Shown here: in pieces, positions 17,695 through 26,165 of the stretch
How the letters are laid out: the number at the start of each line of letters is the position of its first letter
Numbering within the stretch: the stretch's first letter is position 1
From: Olsenella sp. An293
GTDB lineage: Bacteria > Actinomycetota > Coriobacteriia > Coriobacteriales > Atopobiaceae
Length of the DNA stretch: 64,000 nt
Assembly (NCBI RefSeq): GCF_002159495.1
Contig: NZ_NFIT01000002.1
Coordinates: forward strand, 1 to 64,000
Reading direction: 5' to 3'
Notes under the pieces: model-generated
What the model was told of the DNA's origin: nothing
The model's input: the letters and a program-made list of their open reading frames with translations, nothing else
The model's database searches: none
Program-made: the position numbers and the translations under genes

Positions 17695-20600
17695 GTGCCG
17701 GGAAGCGCCCCGGACTCCCCGCCCGCGGGCGCCCGCCGCACGCGCCTGCGCGCCAGCGCGCGGTGCGCCCAGGCCGCCACGCCCGTGAGCGCCACCGCGT
17801 CCGCGATCGCGAGGGCCGTTCCCACCAAGTTGAGCCCCGCGCGCTTGATCGGTCGCTCAATGCCCGCACGGCCCCCCTCGGCGGCCGCCTCGTTGTAGGC
17901 GAGGTTCGTCGCGCGCGCCTCCACCGCCAGGTAGAGCACGTTCTTGGTCGCGCGCCTCAGGCTCGCCACGTAGCCGCGCCACGCCGCCCCGTCAGCCGCC
18001 TCCGGCGCAAACGCGTACGCGCCGTTGCGGAACACCCCGTCCATGAAGAGGTCGCCCCCGGCGTAGAGCGCCTGGTCGGCGCTCATGTACTGCTGGTGGT
18101 CGGCGTAGTCGGTGATGACGGCGCCCTCGAAGCCCCACTCGCCGCGCAGCACGTCCTCAAGCAGCGCCCGGCTGCCGCCCGCCCACACGGCTCCGACGCG
18201 GTTGTACGAGGTCATGAGCCCCGTGGCGCCGCCCTCGACGGCGATCTGGAACGGCCGCAGGTAGAGCTCGCGCAGCGACTGCTCGGTGAGCCACGTGTAG
18301 AGCGAGTCCCGGTAGGAGTCTTGGTTGTTGACAGCAAAGTGCTTGAGCAGGCAATACGTGCCCGCCTCGCGCGCCCCGGCCACGACGGCGGCGGCCGTGG
18401 TCCCGCACACGAGCGGGTCCTCGGCGTAGTACTCGTAGTTGCGGCCGCCCAGCGGCGTGCGATGGAGGTTCGCGCAGGGCGCGTAGAGCCCGTCGACCCC
18501 CAGCACCGCCGCCTCCGTCCCCAGCTGGCGACCGTAGGCGCGGGCGAGCCCCTCGTCCCACGTCTGCGCCAGCACGCAGGGGCTGGGGTATCCCACGCCA
18601 TACGTCAGCTGGTTGAACGACCCCACCTGCGCGGGCCCGTCGACCTCCTTGGTGAGTGGCTTGCCAATCTCCTCGATCGCGCCCGTCGCAAGGTAGCCGT
18701 GCAGCGTGAGGCGCTCCATGTCGCTCACGGAGATGCGGTCGAGCACGATCTCCCAGAAGGGGCTCCCGTAGTCCTCGCCCAGCTGGCGGCCAAGCTCCGT
18801 GAGCTCGCCATTGTCAAAGAGCTGCCAGGCGGAGCTCCACGTGGACGCCGTGGGCTGATAGGTCCCCGTCTCCGCGTCCTCGGAGGCGAGAAGGGCGTCC
18901 CCCTCGGCCTGCCGCTCGTCGTAGCGGTTGAGCGCGGCAACGTCCTCGGACATCGCCCGGCTCGCGGCGCGCGCACGCGGGAAGGTCCCGGCAAAGTCGG
19001 CGCGCGTGAGGTAGCTCACGCCCTCCGACCCCCCGTCCACGGAGACGCCGTCGACGGCATCGGCGCCCGTGAAGCGGTTGCGCACGACGGCCCCGGTCTC
19101 GAGGCTCTCCTCGCAGCGCACGTCCGCGGGCAGCCAGAGCACCGTGCGAGCCGCCGGACAGTCCGCGACCTCGTGCGCGTTGCGCTTGAGCTCCACGACG
19201 TACTCGCCGCGCTCGAGCTCGTAGCCCGCAAAGCCGTTGCCGTTTGCGTCCGCGTGGTCGTAGGAGGCCACGTCATCGAGGTCAAAGGAGAGCGTCAGCT
19301 CCTGGCTCTCGCCGGGCTGCAGGAGGTCGGTCTTCTCGTACGCCACCAGCACGGTCGACGCCTTCTCGATCCCGCCCGGCTTGTACGGCGGGGTGCAGTA
19401 GAGCTGCACCACGTCGCGACCGGCCACGTCGCCGGTGTTGGTCACGCGCACGCGCAGCGAGAAGCTCGTGTCGCGCCCCACGCGCGTGCCCTGCGAGGGG
19501 GATCGCCCCTCGACCTCCCAGCCAAACTCGGTGTAGCTGAGGCCAAAGCCAAAGGGGTACTGCACCACGCCCTCGTAGCCCGTGCCGTGCTCGTTTTCCA
19601 CGTCGTCCCAGAAGCCCTCGGCGTCGGCCGTCTCGTACCAGCGATAGCCCACGTAGATGCCCTCGACGTAGTCCACGTAGCGCACCGCGTCGTAGGTCTC
19701 GGGCACGCCCACGTTGACGTTGGGGGTGCCGTCGGCGGGGTAGAGGCCCTGCGAGCCCACGTAGGAGCCCTCGCCCTTCTCGCCCGCGTTTGCCCAGCTC
19801 GCGGCTGTTGAGAAGTCGTAGGCGTAGGTGTCCGCGGTGCGGCCCGAGGGGTTGACGTCGCCCCAGAGCACCGACGCCACGGCCCGGGCGCCCACCTCGC
19901 CGGTGGGTCCCACGAGCAGCGCGGCGTCGATCCCGGGGATCGTCTCGAGCTGGCCGAGCTCCATCGTGTTGGTTGCGTTGACGATCACGACCACGTGCTC
20001 GTAGGTGGCGCCCACGTAGCGCAGGAGCTCTTCTTCCTCAGAGGAGAGCTCCAGGTAGGTGCGGGTGGCGTCCGTCACGACCTCGCCGTCGCGGTCACGG
20101 ACCTTGTACTGGCGGGACGGGCAGTCGATCGACTCGCCCGCCACGCGCCCGATCACCACGAGCGCCGTGTCCGAGTAGGAGCGCGCGGAGGCGAGCAGGT
20201 CCTCGGAGTAGCAGCTCTCATCGCCGAGGCGCGGCTCAAAGAGGCGGCAGTACTCGTAGTCGTGGCTGTTGAGGGCGCCGGAGCCGCGGTAGTCCCGCTC
20301 GCCGCGAAAGCTCCGGTACATGTCCGTAAGCTCGCGGTTGTAGGCCTCGCCTCGCTCCTCCAGCGCGTCGAGAAGCCCCAGCACGGGGCCCGTGACCTGG
20401 CCAGATCCCGAGCCCGAGCCCACCCACTGGGTCGACGCCCAGCCAAAGACGTTCACGCGGTCGGTCCCGGCGGGGAGCGGCAGCGTCTCGTCCTCGTTGC
20501 GCAGCAGCACCACGCCGCCGGCCTCCACGCGCTCGGCGAGGGCGCGGCCCGCGGCCATCACGCTCTCGCGCTCCCGGTCCGTGACCTCCACGACGTCGGT

Positions 20601-20759
20601 GCCCAGAAACGACTTCATCGTGTCGCCGAGAAGGACCGTGGCCGCGGTGCCCGCCGCGAGCGCGCCGATGACGGCGAGTGCGACGACGCCGGCGGCCACC
20701 CGCGCGACGCGGCGCACGAGCTGGCGCACGATGAGGTGGTTCTTCTCGACACGTGGCAT
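17682..20759 (-). CDS. Membrane-anchored family 3 glycoside hydrolase with permuted domains
   Basis: A 1025-residue protein. An N-terminal TM helix lies at about residues 18-42. The GH3 C-terminal domain (GGVVLLRNEDETLPLP near residue 70) comes first. A fibronectin-III-like domain follows (near residue 440, VTNTGDVAGRDVVQLYC). The GH3 N-terminal TIM barrel comes last (about 640-930), and a second TM helix lies near residue 975. This is the permuted C-FnIII-N order known from some rumen beta-glucosidases. The predicted nucleophile is Asp884 in VITDYADH. KHFAVNNQ and YAPCANLHRTPLGGRNYEYY are substrate-pocket boxes. It probably hydrolyses beta-glucosides or xylosides outside the membrane. The start is the ATG after GGAGAGGAGACCAC. 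The 3' end lies in a repeat arm. Confidence 0.9.
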   Translation of the reverse strand: MPRVEKNHLIVRQLVRRVARVAAGVVALAVIGALAAGTAATVLLGDTMKSFLGTDVVEVTDRERESVMAAGRALAERVEAGGVVLLRNEDETLPLPAGTDRVNVFGWASTQWVGSGSGSGQVTGPVLGLLDALEERGEAYNRELTDMYRSFRGERDYRGSGALNSHDYEYCRLFEPRLGDESCYSEDLLASARSYSDTALVVIGRVAGESIDCPSRQYKVRDRDGEVVTDATRTYLELSSEEEELLRYVGATYEHVVVIVNATNTMELGQLETIPGIDAALLVGPTGEVGARAVASVLWGDVNPSGRTADTYAYDFSTAASWANAGEKGEGSYVGSQGLYPADGTPNVNVGVPETYDAVRYVDYVEGIYVGYRWYETADAEGFWDDVENEHGTGYEGVVQYPFGFGLSYTEFGWEVEGRSPSQGTRVGRDTSFSLRVRVTNTGDVAGRDVVQLYCTPPYKPGGIEKASTVLVAYEKTDLLQPGESQELTLSFDLDDVASYDHADANGNGFAGYELERGEYVVELKRNAHEVADCPAARTVLWLPADVRCEESLETGAVVRNRFTGADAVDGVSVDGGSEGVSYLTRADFAGTFPRARAASRAMSEDVAALNRYDERQAEGDALLASEDAETGTYQPTASTWSSAWQLFDNGELTELGRQLGEDYGSPFWEIVLDRISVSDMERLTLHGYLATGAIEEIGKPLTKEVDGPAQVGSFNQLTYGVGYPSPCVLAQTWDEGLARAYGRQLGTEAAVLGVDGLYAPCANLHRTPLGGRNYEYYAEDPLVCGTTAAAVVAGAREAGTYCLLKHFAVNNQDSYRDSLYTWLTEQSLRELYLRPFQIAVEGGATGLMTSYNRVGAVWAGGSRALLEDVLRGEWGFEGAVITDYADHQQYMSADQALYAGGDLFMDGVFRNGAYAFAPEAADGAAWRGYVASLRRATKNVLYLAVEARATNLAYNEAAAEGGRAGIERPIKRAGLNLVGTALAIADAVALTGVAAWAHRALARRRVRRAPAGGESGALPGTPEK

Positions 20760-20778
20760 GTGGTCTCCTCTCCGCTCC

Positions 20779-20784
20779 ATCATA
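20779..20784 (-). promoter_or_regulatory. Putative -10 box of the GH3 gene
   Basis: TATGAT on the minus strand, 19 nt before the GH3 ATG. It lies back-to-back with the plus-strand promoter at 20800, so the two divergent promoters overlap. Confidence 0.4.
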
Positions 20785-20799
20785 CGACGGCGCATGGGC

Positions 20800-20805
20800 T
20801 ACAAT
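20800..20805 (+). promoter_or_regulatory. Putative -10 box of the magnesium-type transport operon
   Basis: TACAAT. Transcription would start near 20812, leaving a leader of about 115 nt before the first large gene. The leader contains a short ORF and a hairpin. Confidence 0.45.
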
Positions 20806-20840
20806 GGCCAGTGGAAAATCCGCCGAAGAGAAAGGTCCGC

Positions 20841-20867
20841 ATGAAACCTCGACCTCGTCGTCGATGA
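20841..20867 (+). CDS. Putative leader peptide MKPRPRRR
   Basis: An eight-codon ORF (ATG AAA CCT CGA CCT CGT CGT CGA, then TGA). AAAGG lies 5 nt before the ATG, an ideal ribosome site. It sits in the leader of the PRC/MgtE_N/CBS and Nramp-related genes. The codons CCT, CGA and CGT are rare against the CCC/CCG and CGC used in neighbouring genes. Its content recalls the Salmonella MgtL leader, whose Pro and Arg codons tune mgtA transcription to Mg2+. That the ORF is translated and regulatory is inference. Confidence 0.5.
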   Translation: MKPRPRRR

Positions 20868-20885
20868 CCCTGCGGCGCGCCCCGC

Positions 20886-20912
20886 CTGCGCGTCGCCCGA
20901 CGCCCTACGCAG
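20886..20912 (+). promoter_or_regulatory. Leader hairpin before the transporter operon
   Basis: CTGCGCGTCG pairs with CGACG and CGCAG with a 5-nt bulge. It lies between the leader ORF stop and the AAGGAG ribosome site at 20915-20920. It could change conformation with ribosome position on the leader ORF. There is no U-run and no M-box consensus. Confidence 0.4.
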
Positions 20913-20926
20913 CTTAAGGAGCGCGA

Positions 20927-22774
20927 ATGATCTATCTGTCCCAACTCTTGGGCAACCCTGTTCTCGATGCCGACGGCGAGAAGGTCGGCACGGTCTCTGA
21001 CCTCGGCATCGCCACCGGCGAGGTCTTCCCCCGCATCACGAGCTTGGCCTTCATGGGGCCCGGCCGCACGCCCATCATGATCTCGTGGCGCAAGTTCGTC
21101 GACACCTACGACGAGCACGAGGTCCACCTCAAGGTCATTGCCACGGACCTGCGCTTCTCCTACCTGCAGCCGGACGAGGTGCTTCTTGCCCGCGACATCC
21201 TCAACAAGCAGATCGTGGACACCCACGGCATGCGCGTCGTGCGCGTGAACGACCTCAAGCTCTCCGACACCAGCTCCACCCAGCTGCGCCTGCTGGGCGC
21301 CGAGGTGGGCGCGCGCGGGCTGCTGCGCAGCCTCCACCCCGCCCTCGAGCGCGTGGCGCTGCGCCTGGCGCGCACCTTTGGCCACCCGATGCCCGAGAAG
21401 ATCATCGCGTGGAGCTACATGGACCTCGTCGAGCGCGACCTCTCCAACGTCAAGCTCTCCGTCTCGCACAAAACCCTCGACGACATGCACCCCGCCGACA
21501 TCGCCGACATCATCGAGCGGCTCGACCCGCGCCTGCGCGGCCAGGTCTTTGCCCAGCTCGACGACGAGCAGCGCGCCGCCGCCGTGGCGGAGTTCGACGA
21601 CGACGCCATGGCCGCCGAGCTCATGGGCAACCTCAACGAGTCCGACGCCTCGCGCATGCTCTCCGAGATGGACCCCGACGACGCGGCGGAGCTGGTCTCC
21701 GAGCTCGACTACGACAAGGCCGAGAAGCTCCTGCGCCTGATGGGCGTCCAGGAGCAGCGCGCCATCCGCCAGCTGCTCGGCTATCGCGAGAACACCGCGG
21801 GCCGCATCATGACCTCCGAGGTTGCCTCCATCGGCGAGACCGCCACCGTGGCCGACGCCGTGGAGCTGCTGCGCGGCCTCGACGAGGACTTCGAGTCCGT
21901 CCGCTACGTCTACCTCACCGACGAGGACGGCCGGCTCTCGGGCGTGGTCACCCTGAACAGCCTCATCGTGTCCGAGCCCGAGACCCGCCTCTCCGAGATC
22001 GCCACCGAGGACCTCGTCACCGCGAGCCCCGAGGACGACCAGGAGGACGTGGCCGAGGACATCGCCAAGTACAACCTGCTCGCCATGCCCGTCGTCAACG
22101 ACGAGGGGCGCCTGCTGGGCATCGTCACCGTCGACGACGCCCTCGACGTCCTCGAGGAGGAGCACGCCGAGGACCTGCGCGTGGCCGGCGGCTCGGCGGA
22201 CGGCGAGGACTCCGGGCACGCGAGCACCCTCATCTGGCTCGTGCGCCGCAACGCCTGGGTCGCGCTCTGGGCGCTCGGCGTGCTCGCGCTGGCGTTTGTG
22301 GTGGGCGGCAGCCTCGGCCTCGGCGAGACGCTCGCCGCCGCGATCCCGCTCGCCGTGGCGCTCGTCCTCGCGGACGACTCCATCAGCTACGTCACCAACT
22401 TCTTCCTCGAGAACGACCCCGACGACGAGGACTCCCCCTCGATGATCGGCTTCACGTTCAAGGGTCTGGGCCTGGGCGTGGCGCTCGGCGTCCTCGTCGC
22501 CCTGATCGTCGTCGCGCTCGAGAGCGTCATCACCTCGCCCGCCGTTCCCGCCATCCCGTCCTCGCTCGGCGGGCTCGGCGGCGCCCTCACCACGGGAGGC
22601 TTCGCCGCGGCGGTATCCACCTTCGTCTCGTTTGCGCTCACGCCCGTCTACCTGGCCGTCCTGCGCAGCCGCGACGAGCACAACAAGGAGACCTCGGGCT
22701 TCACGATCTCAGTGATCGCGATGCTCGTGGCGGTGGCCGTCTTCCTCGTCGTCGTGATGGCCCTGGTGGCGTGA
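20927..22774 (+). CDS. PRC-barrel/MgtE_N/CBS membrane protein, probable Mg2+-sensing partner of the adjacent transporter
   Basis: A 615-residue protein. The N-terminal PRC-barrel-like domain spans about residues 1-95 (MIYLSQLLGNPVLDADGEKV). MgtE intracellular N-domain repeats span about 183-290 (MHPADIADIIERL). A CBS pair spans about 290-415 (GRIMTSEVASIGETATVADA). The C-terminal half has about five TM helices. That membrane part does not show the canonical MgtE pore sequence (GGNAGSQ-like), so it may not be a channel itself. The stop overlaps the start of the Nramp-related gene (TGATG). Known biology: MgtE N and CBS domains bind Mg2+ and gate transport. Inference: this protein senses Mg2+ for the neighbouring carrier. 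The ribosome site is AAGGAG. Confidence 0.85.
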   Translation: MIYLSQLLGNPVLDADGEKVGTVSDLGIATGEVFPRITSLAFMGPGRTPIMISWRKFVDTYDEHEVHLKVIATDLRFSYLQPDEVLLARDILNKQIVDTHGMRVVRVNDLKLSDTSSTQLRLLGAEVGARGLLRSLHPALERVALRLARTFGHPMPEKIIAWSYMDLVERDLSNVKLSVSHKTLDDMHPADIADIIERLDPRLRGQVFAQLDDEQRAAAVAEFDDDAMAAELMGNLNESDASRMLSEMDPDDAAELVSELDYDKAEKLLRLMGVQEQRAIRQLLGYRENTAGRIMTSEVASIGETATVADAVELLRGLDEDFESVRYVYLTDEDGRLSGVVTLNSLIVSEPETRLSEIATEDLVTASPEDDQEDVAEDIAKYNLLAMPVVNDEGRLLGIVTVDDALDVLEEEHAEDLRVAGGSADGEDSGHASTLIWLVRRNAWVALWALGVLALAFVVGGSLGLGETLAAAIPLAVALVLADDSISYVTNFFLENDPDDEDSPSMIGFTFKGLGLGVALGVLVALIVVALESVITSPAVPAIPSSLGGLGGALTTGGFAAAVSTFVSFALTPVYLAVLRSRDEHNKETSGFTISVIAMLVAVAVFLVVVMALVA

Positions 22775-24018
22775 TGAAAGGCGCCGATCGCACCTCGTCG
22801 CTGCAGCCGCGACGCATCCTGGCGGCCATGGGGCCGGGCATGGTGGCGGCGCTCGCCGGCGCGGACGCCGGCGGCGTTGCGACCTACTCCAACGCGGGCG
22901 CCCTCTTTGGGTTCCACCAGCTCTGGACCGTGCCCGTCATGTGCTTTCTTCTGATCGTCGCCCAGGAGACCGCGGCGCGCATGGGCTGCGTCACGGGCAA
23001 GGGCCTCGCGTCGCTCATCCGCGAGCAGTTCGGCGTGCGGCTCTCGGCCCTGGCCATGCTCGCGCTGCTCGTCTCCAACACCACGGTGACGCTCTCGGAG
23101 TTCGCGGGCATCGCCTCGGCGCTCGCCCTGTTCGACGTGCCGCCCATCGTCTCCGTGCCCGTCGCGGCCCTCGCCATCTGGCTGCTCACGATGAGCGGGT
23201 CGTACCGGCGCATCGAGAAGGTCCTTCTCGCCATCGCGTGCGTCTTTGTGACCTACATCGTCGCCGGCGTCATGGTGGGGCCGGACTGGGGCGAGGCGCT
23301 GCTCAACACCGTGGTGCCGCACGTCCAGGCCACGCCGCGCTACCTCTCGCTGCTCGTGGCCAGCGTGGGCACGGCCATCGCGCCCTGGATGCTCTTCCTG
23401 GCGCAGAGCAACGTGGTCGAGAAGAACGCGCACGCCGACGACCTGCCCTACCAGCGCATCGACACCGTCACGGGCGCCGTGGCGGCGAGCGTCATCTCCT
23501 GGTTCATCATCCTCACGACCGGCGCGGTGCTCCACCCGGCGGGGATCGCTGTCAACGGGGCCGAGGACGCGGCCGCCGCGCTCGCCCCGCTCGTGGGCGA
23601 CTACGCCGAGACGCTCTTTGGCGCCGGGCTCGTGGGCGCGTCGTTTCTCGCCGCGTGCGTGCTGCCCGGCATCACCTCGAGCGCCATCTGCGAGGCGTTT
23701 GGCTGGGAGCGCGGGGCCGACCGCAGCTGGGCCGAGGCCCCGGCGTACCGCGGCATCATCACCGCCGTCATCGCCCTCTCCGCCGTCGTGGTGGTGCTGC
23801 CCAACGTGAACCTGTTTGGCATCATGATGGTCGCCCAGGTGATCAACGGCGTGCTGCTGCCCGTCCTTCTCGTCTTCATGGTGCTCATCGCGAGCGACAA
23901 GCACGTGATGGGCCGCTTTGCCAACGGCCGGCTCTGGAACGCCCTCACGTGGTTCACGATCGCCGCCGTGGCGGTGCTGACCGTTATCATGTTTGCCATG
24001 CAGGCGATGGGGCTGTGA
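22774..24018 (+). CDS. Nramp-related divalent metal transporter, probably Mg2+-type (NRMT-like)
   Basis: A 414-residue protein with about 11 TM helices of the Nramp fold. The TM1 metal motif, DPGN in Mn/Fe transporters, is here D31-A-G-G34. The TM6 motif, normally with Met in MPHN, reads A203-P-W-M206, so the soft sulfur ligand and the His are absent. Nramp-related magnesium transporters, characterised from a coriobacterium, also lack the coordinating Met. This supports Mg2+ or Mn2+ rather than iron transport. It is translationally coupled to the MgtE_N/CBS protein. The metal is inferred. Confidence 0.85.
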   Translation: MKGADRTSSLQPRRILAAMGPGMVAALAGADAGGVATYSNAGALFGFHQLWTVPVMCFLLIVAQETAARMGCVTGKGLASLIREQFGVRLSALAMLALLVSNTTVTLSEFAGIASALALFDVPPIVSVPVAALAIWLLTMSGSYRRIEKVLLAIACVFVTYIVAGVMVGPDWGEALLNTVVPHVQATPRYLSLLVASVGTAIAPWMLFLAQSNVVEKNAHADDLPYQRIDTVTGAVAASVISWFIILTTGAVLHPAGIAVNGAEDAAAALAPLVGDYAETLFGAGLVGASFLAACVLPGITSSAICEAFGWERGADRSWAEAPAYRGIITAVIALSAVVVVLPNVNLFGIMMVAQVINGVLLPVLLVFMVLIASDKHVMGRFANGRLWNALTWFTIAAVAVLTVIMFAMQAMGL

Positions 24019-24066
24019 CCGGGGCCGCGACGGCCGGGCGGGGCCCCGGGGCTGGGGAGAAGGACG

Positions 24067-26088
24067 ATGAACGCCCTCAAGGCGCGCATATGGCTCGACG
24101 GCAAGCGTGACAAGCTCGTTGCCACGCTGCCGGTCATCGTGTTCTTCATCGTCTTGCTCTGGGTCGTGACGCTTGGGTTTGGCTCGGACTACCTGCTCGT
24201 GGTCTCCCCCTTCACGACGCTTTTCGAGACGCGCCTCGCCAAGTACAACCCGCCGACCCAATACGCCCGGTTCGTGCTCGTGAGCGCCTTCGTGCTGCTC
24301 GCCGCACGCGTGGCGGTCTCGGGCATCGTCGCGTGCGTGCTCGTGAACCTCTGCGTCCCGTTCTTTCTCGTCTTCATGCGCTCCTCGCAGCTCAACCCCC
24401 GCCGCTACTTCCCCTACACCATGCTCTTCTGCTGGCTCGAGCTGCGCCCCTACGCCATCATCGACACCTTCTGGACCCAGGCCGCGGTGCTCGCCACCTG
24501 CTGCGGGCTGCTCTCGGCGGCCCTGCTCGTGACCGGCGTCGCGCGCCATCGCGCCGACGGCCCCACCGAGCAGCTGCACGTTCTTGTCCGCCGCCTCGCA
24601 GACGACCTCGACCGCGCCGCGGGGAGGCCCGACGGCGCCCTCGCGGGCGAGCTGCTCGCGCTCAGGAGCGACTTCGCGCGGCTCGCCTACACCGCCCGCG
24701 AGGACTCCTGCGCGCCGGCGCGCGTGTCCGACCTGCTGGACATGTTCGCGACGCTCGCCCAGCGCACCGCCTACCTCTCGGGCAGCTCCGACTGGGAGGG
24801 CCGCCACGAGGAGCAGCACCGCCGCGCCCTCGCCGAGCTCGCGGGCCTCACGCGCCGCATGGACGTCGCGCTGCGACTCAAGAGCGCCGAAGCCTGCGAG
24901 GCGCTCCTGCCCGAGGTGAGCGCCCTTCTCGCAAAGACGCCCATCCCCGAGGACCGCTTCCGGATCTTCTTCCAGAGCTACCTCAACCTGGTCTCGCTCA
25001 TCCTGCGAACCGCCGCCGACCCGCACCAGCGCCCCTGGCGCCTCACGCCGCGCGGCCTCGCGCGCGTCACGCTCTTTCGCAAGCGGCCGAGCCTGGACTC
25101 CTTCGAGATGCGCTTCGCCGTGCGCTGCGGGGCCGTCCTGGCCGTGAGCTGCACCACCAACCTGCTCTTTCCCGTTGAGAAGCTCTACTGGTTTGCGCTG
25201 CACGCCTTCCTGCTTCTGCAGCCCTTCCCCGAGGAGACCGTCCGCCGCATGCGCACGCGCATGATCGGGACCGTGATCGGGTGCCTCTTCGTCCACGCGC
25301 TCGCCCTGCTCGACCTGGGCTACGCGGGCATCACCGTGCTGGGCATGGTCTTGGTGGCGCCACTGTACGCCTCGACGCCGGGGTCGGTGACCTCGGCCTT
25401 CTTTGCCACGGCGTACGCGGTCACGATGGCCTCGGTCTCCATCGACGACTCCTACGCCACGGGCATGCGCCTCGCGAGCCTGGTGCTCGCCATCGTCACG
25501 GTCTCCGTCGTCAACCGCCTGGTGTGCCCGAGCTCCGACCGGCGCCTCTTTGTGGCCAACCTGCGCCAGATGTTCGACATGATCGGGCGGTTCTGGGAGC
25601 TCGTGCGCGCCACGCTGGTCACGCGCGTGGACACCGTCGTCTCCTCGGAGACGCTGCTGCACTTCCAGATGGTCCACGGCCAGGCGGCCCGCTTCGTCGA
25701 CTCGCTGGGCGAGAAGGACGAGCGGGACCCCGAGATCGCCGAGCTCGCACGGTATCGGGCCGCGGCGGAGCGGGCGCTGTTTTGCCTCTGGGAGCTCATG
25801 TGCGAGCTCGAGCAGCTCGAGTTGATCGTCCGCCTGCACGAGGTACGCCCCGAGGAGCAGGCGACGTTTGGCCGCATCATCGAGCTCGCGGAGGCCAACT
25901 GCGACCCGCGGCGCTTTGGGACGGGCATCGAGGACGCGCGCGAGCTCGTGGCGCGCCTCTCCGAGCCGGACCTGCGCTACGTGCTCGGGCAATACGTCGA
26001 GCGCGCCGGCGAGCTGCGCACCGCCATCGACGACGCCCGCGGGGCGCTCGTGGAGAAGCCCTCGTACGCCGAGCAGGTTCGCCACTGA
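24067..26088 (+). CDS. FUSC-family membrane protein
   Basis: A 673-residue protein. The N-terminal TM block (about residues 18-165) is followed by a soluble helical segment (about 170-320), a second TM block (about 350-480) and a long C-terminal helical domain. This double 6-TM layout with a cytosolic middle is the fusaric-acid-resistance/YccS/aromatic acid exporter pattern. A conserved-like RNRLxxxxxG segment is only weakly visible, so substrate and direction are unknown. It lies 48 nt after the Nramp-related gene and may share its transcript. Confidence 0.7.
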   Translation: MNALKARIWLDGKRDKLVATLPVIVFFIVLLWVVTLGFGSDYLLVVSPFTTLFETRLAKYNPPTQYARFVLVSAFVLLAARVAVSGIVACVLVNLCVPFFLVFMRSSQLNPRRYFPYTMLFCWLELRPYAIIDTFWTQAAVLATCCGLLSAALLVTGVARHRADGPTEQLHVLVRRLADDLDRAAGRPDGALAGELLALRSDFARLAYTAREDSCAPARVSDLLDMFATLAQRTAYLSGSSDWEGRHEEQHRRALAELAGLTRRMDVALRLKSAEACEALLPEVSALLAKTPIPEDRFRIFFQSYLNLVSLILRTAADPHQRPWRLTPRGLARVTLFRKRPSLDSFEMRFAVRCGAVLAVSCTTNLLFPVEKLYWFALHAFLLLQPFPEETVRRMRTRMIGTVIGCLFVHALALLDLGYAGITVLGMVLVAPLYASTPGSVTSAFFATAYAVTMASVSIDDSYATGMRLASLVLAIVTVSVVNRLVCPSSDRRLFVANLRQMFDMIGRFWELVRATLVTRVDTVVSSETLLHFQMVHGQAARFVDSLGEKDERDPEIAELARYRAAAERALFCLWELMCELEQLELIVRLHEVRPEEQATFGRIIELAEANCDPRRFGTGIEDARELVARLSEPDLRYVLGQYVERAGELRTAIDDARGALVEKPSYAEQVRH

Positions 26089-26165
26089 CCCCGCGACCTG
26101 CAAGTTGGGGACAGTCCCCAATTAGCAGCACGTTGGGGACTGTCCCCAACGTGCAGGTCGCGGGG
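26089..26165. repeat. GGGGACTGTCCCC inverted repeat, copy 2
   Basis: Two 33-nt arms (26089-26121 and 26133-26165) match with one mismatch. Each arm contains the core GGGGAC(A/T)GTCCCC and the flank CCCCGCGACCTGCA. It lies exactly between convergent stop codons, so it may also act as a bidirectional terminator. Confidence 0.75.

Noticed and set aside
20806-20926. Classical Mg2+ riboswitch (M-box) before the transporter operon
   Set aside because: The leader is too short and lacks the conserved M-box core; only a short ORF and a simple hairpin are visible.
22648-26121. Open frame of 1157 codons on the minus strand opposite the transporter genes
   Set aside because: Also a codon-bias shadow. 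The plus-strand Nramp and FUSC genes have clear TM and family signatures.
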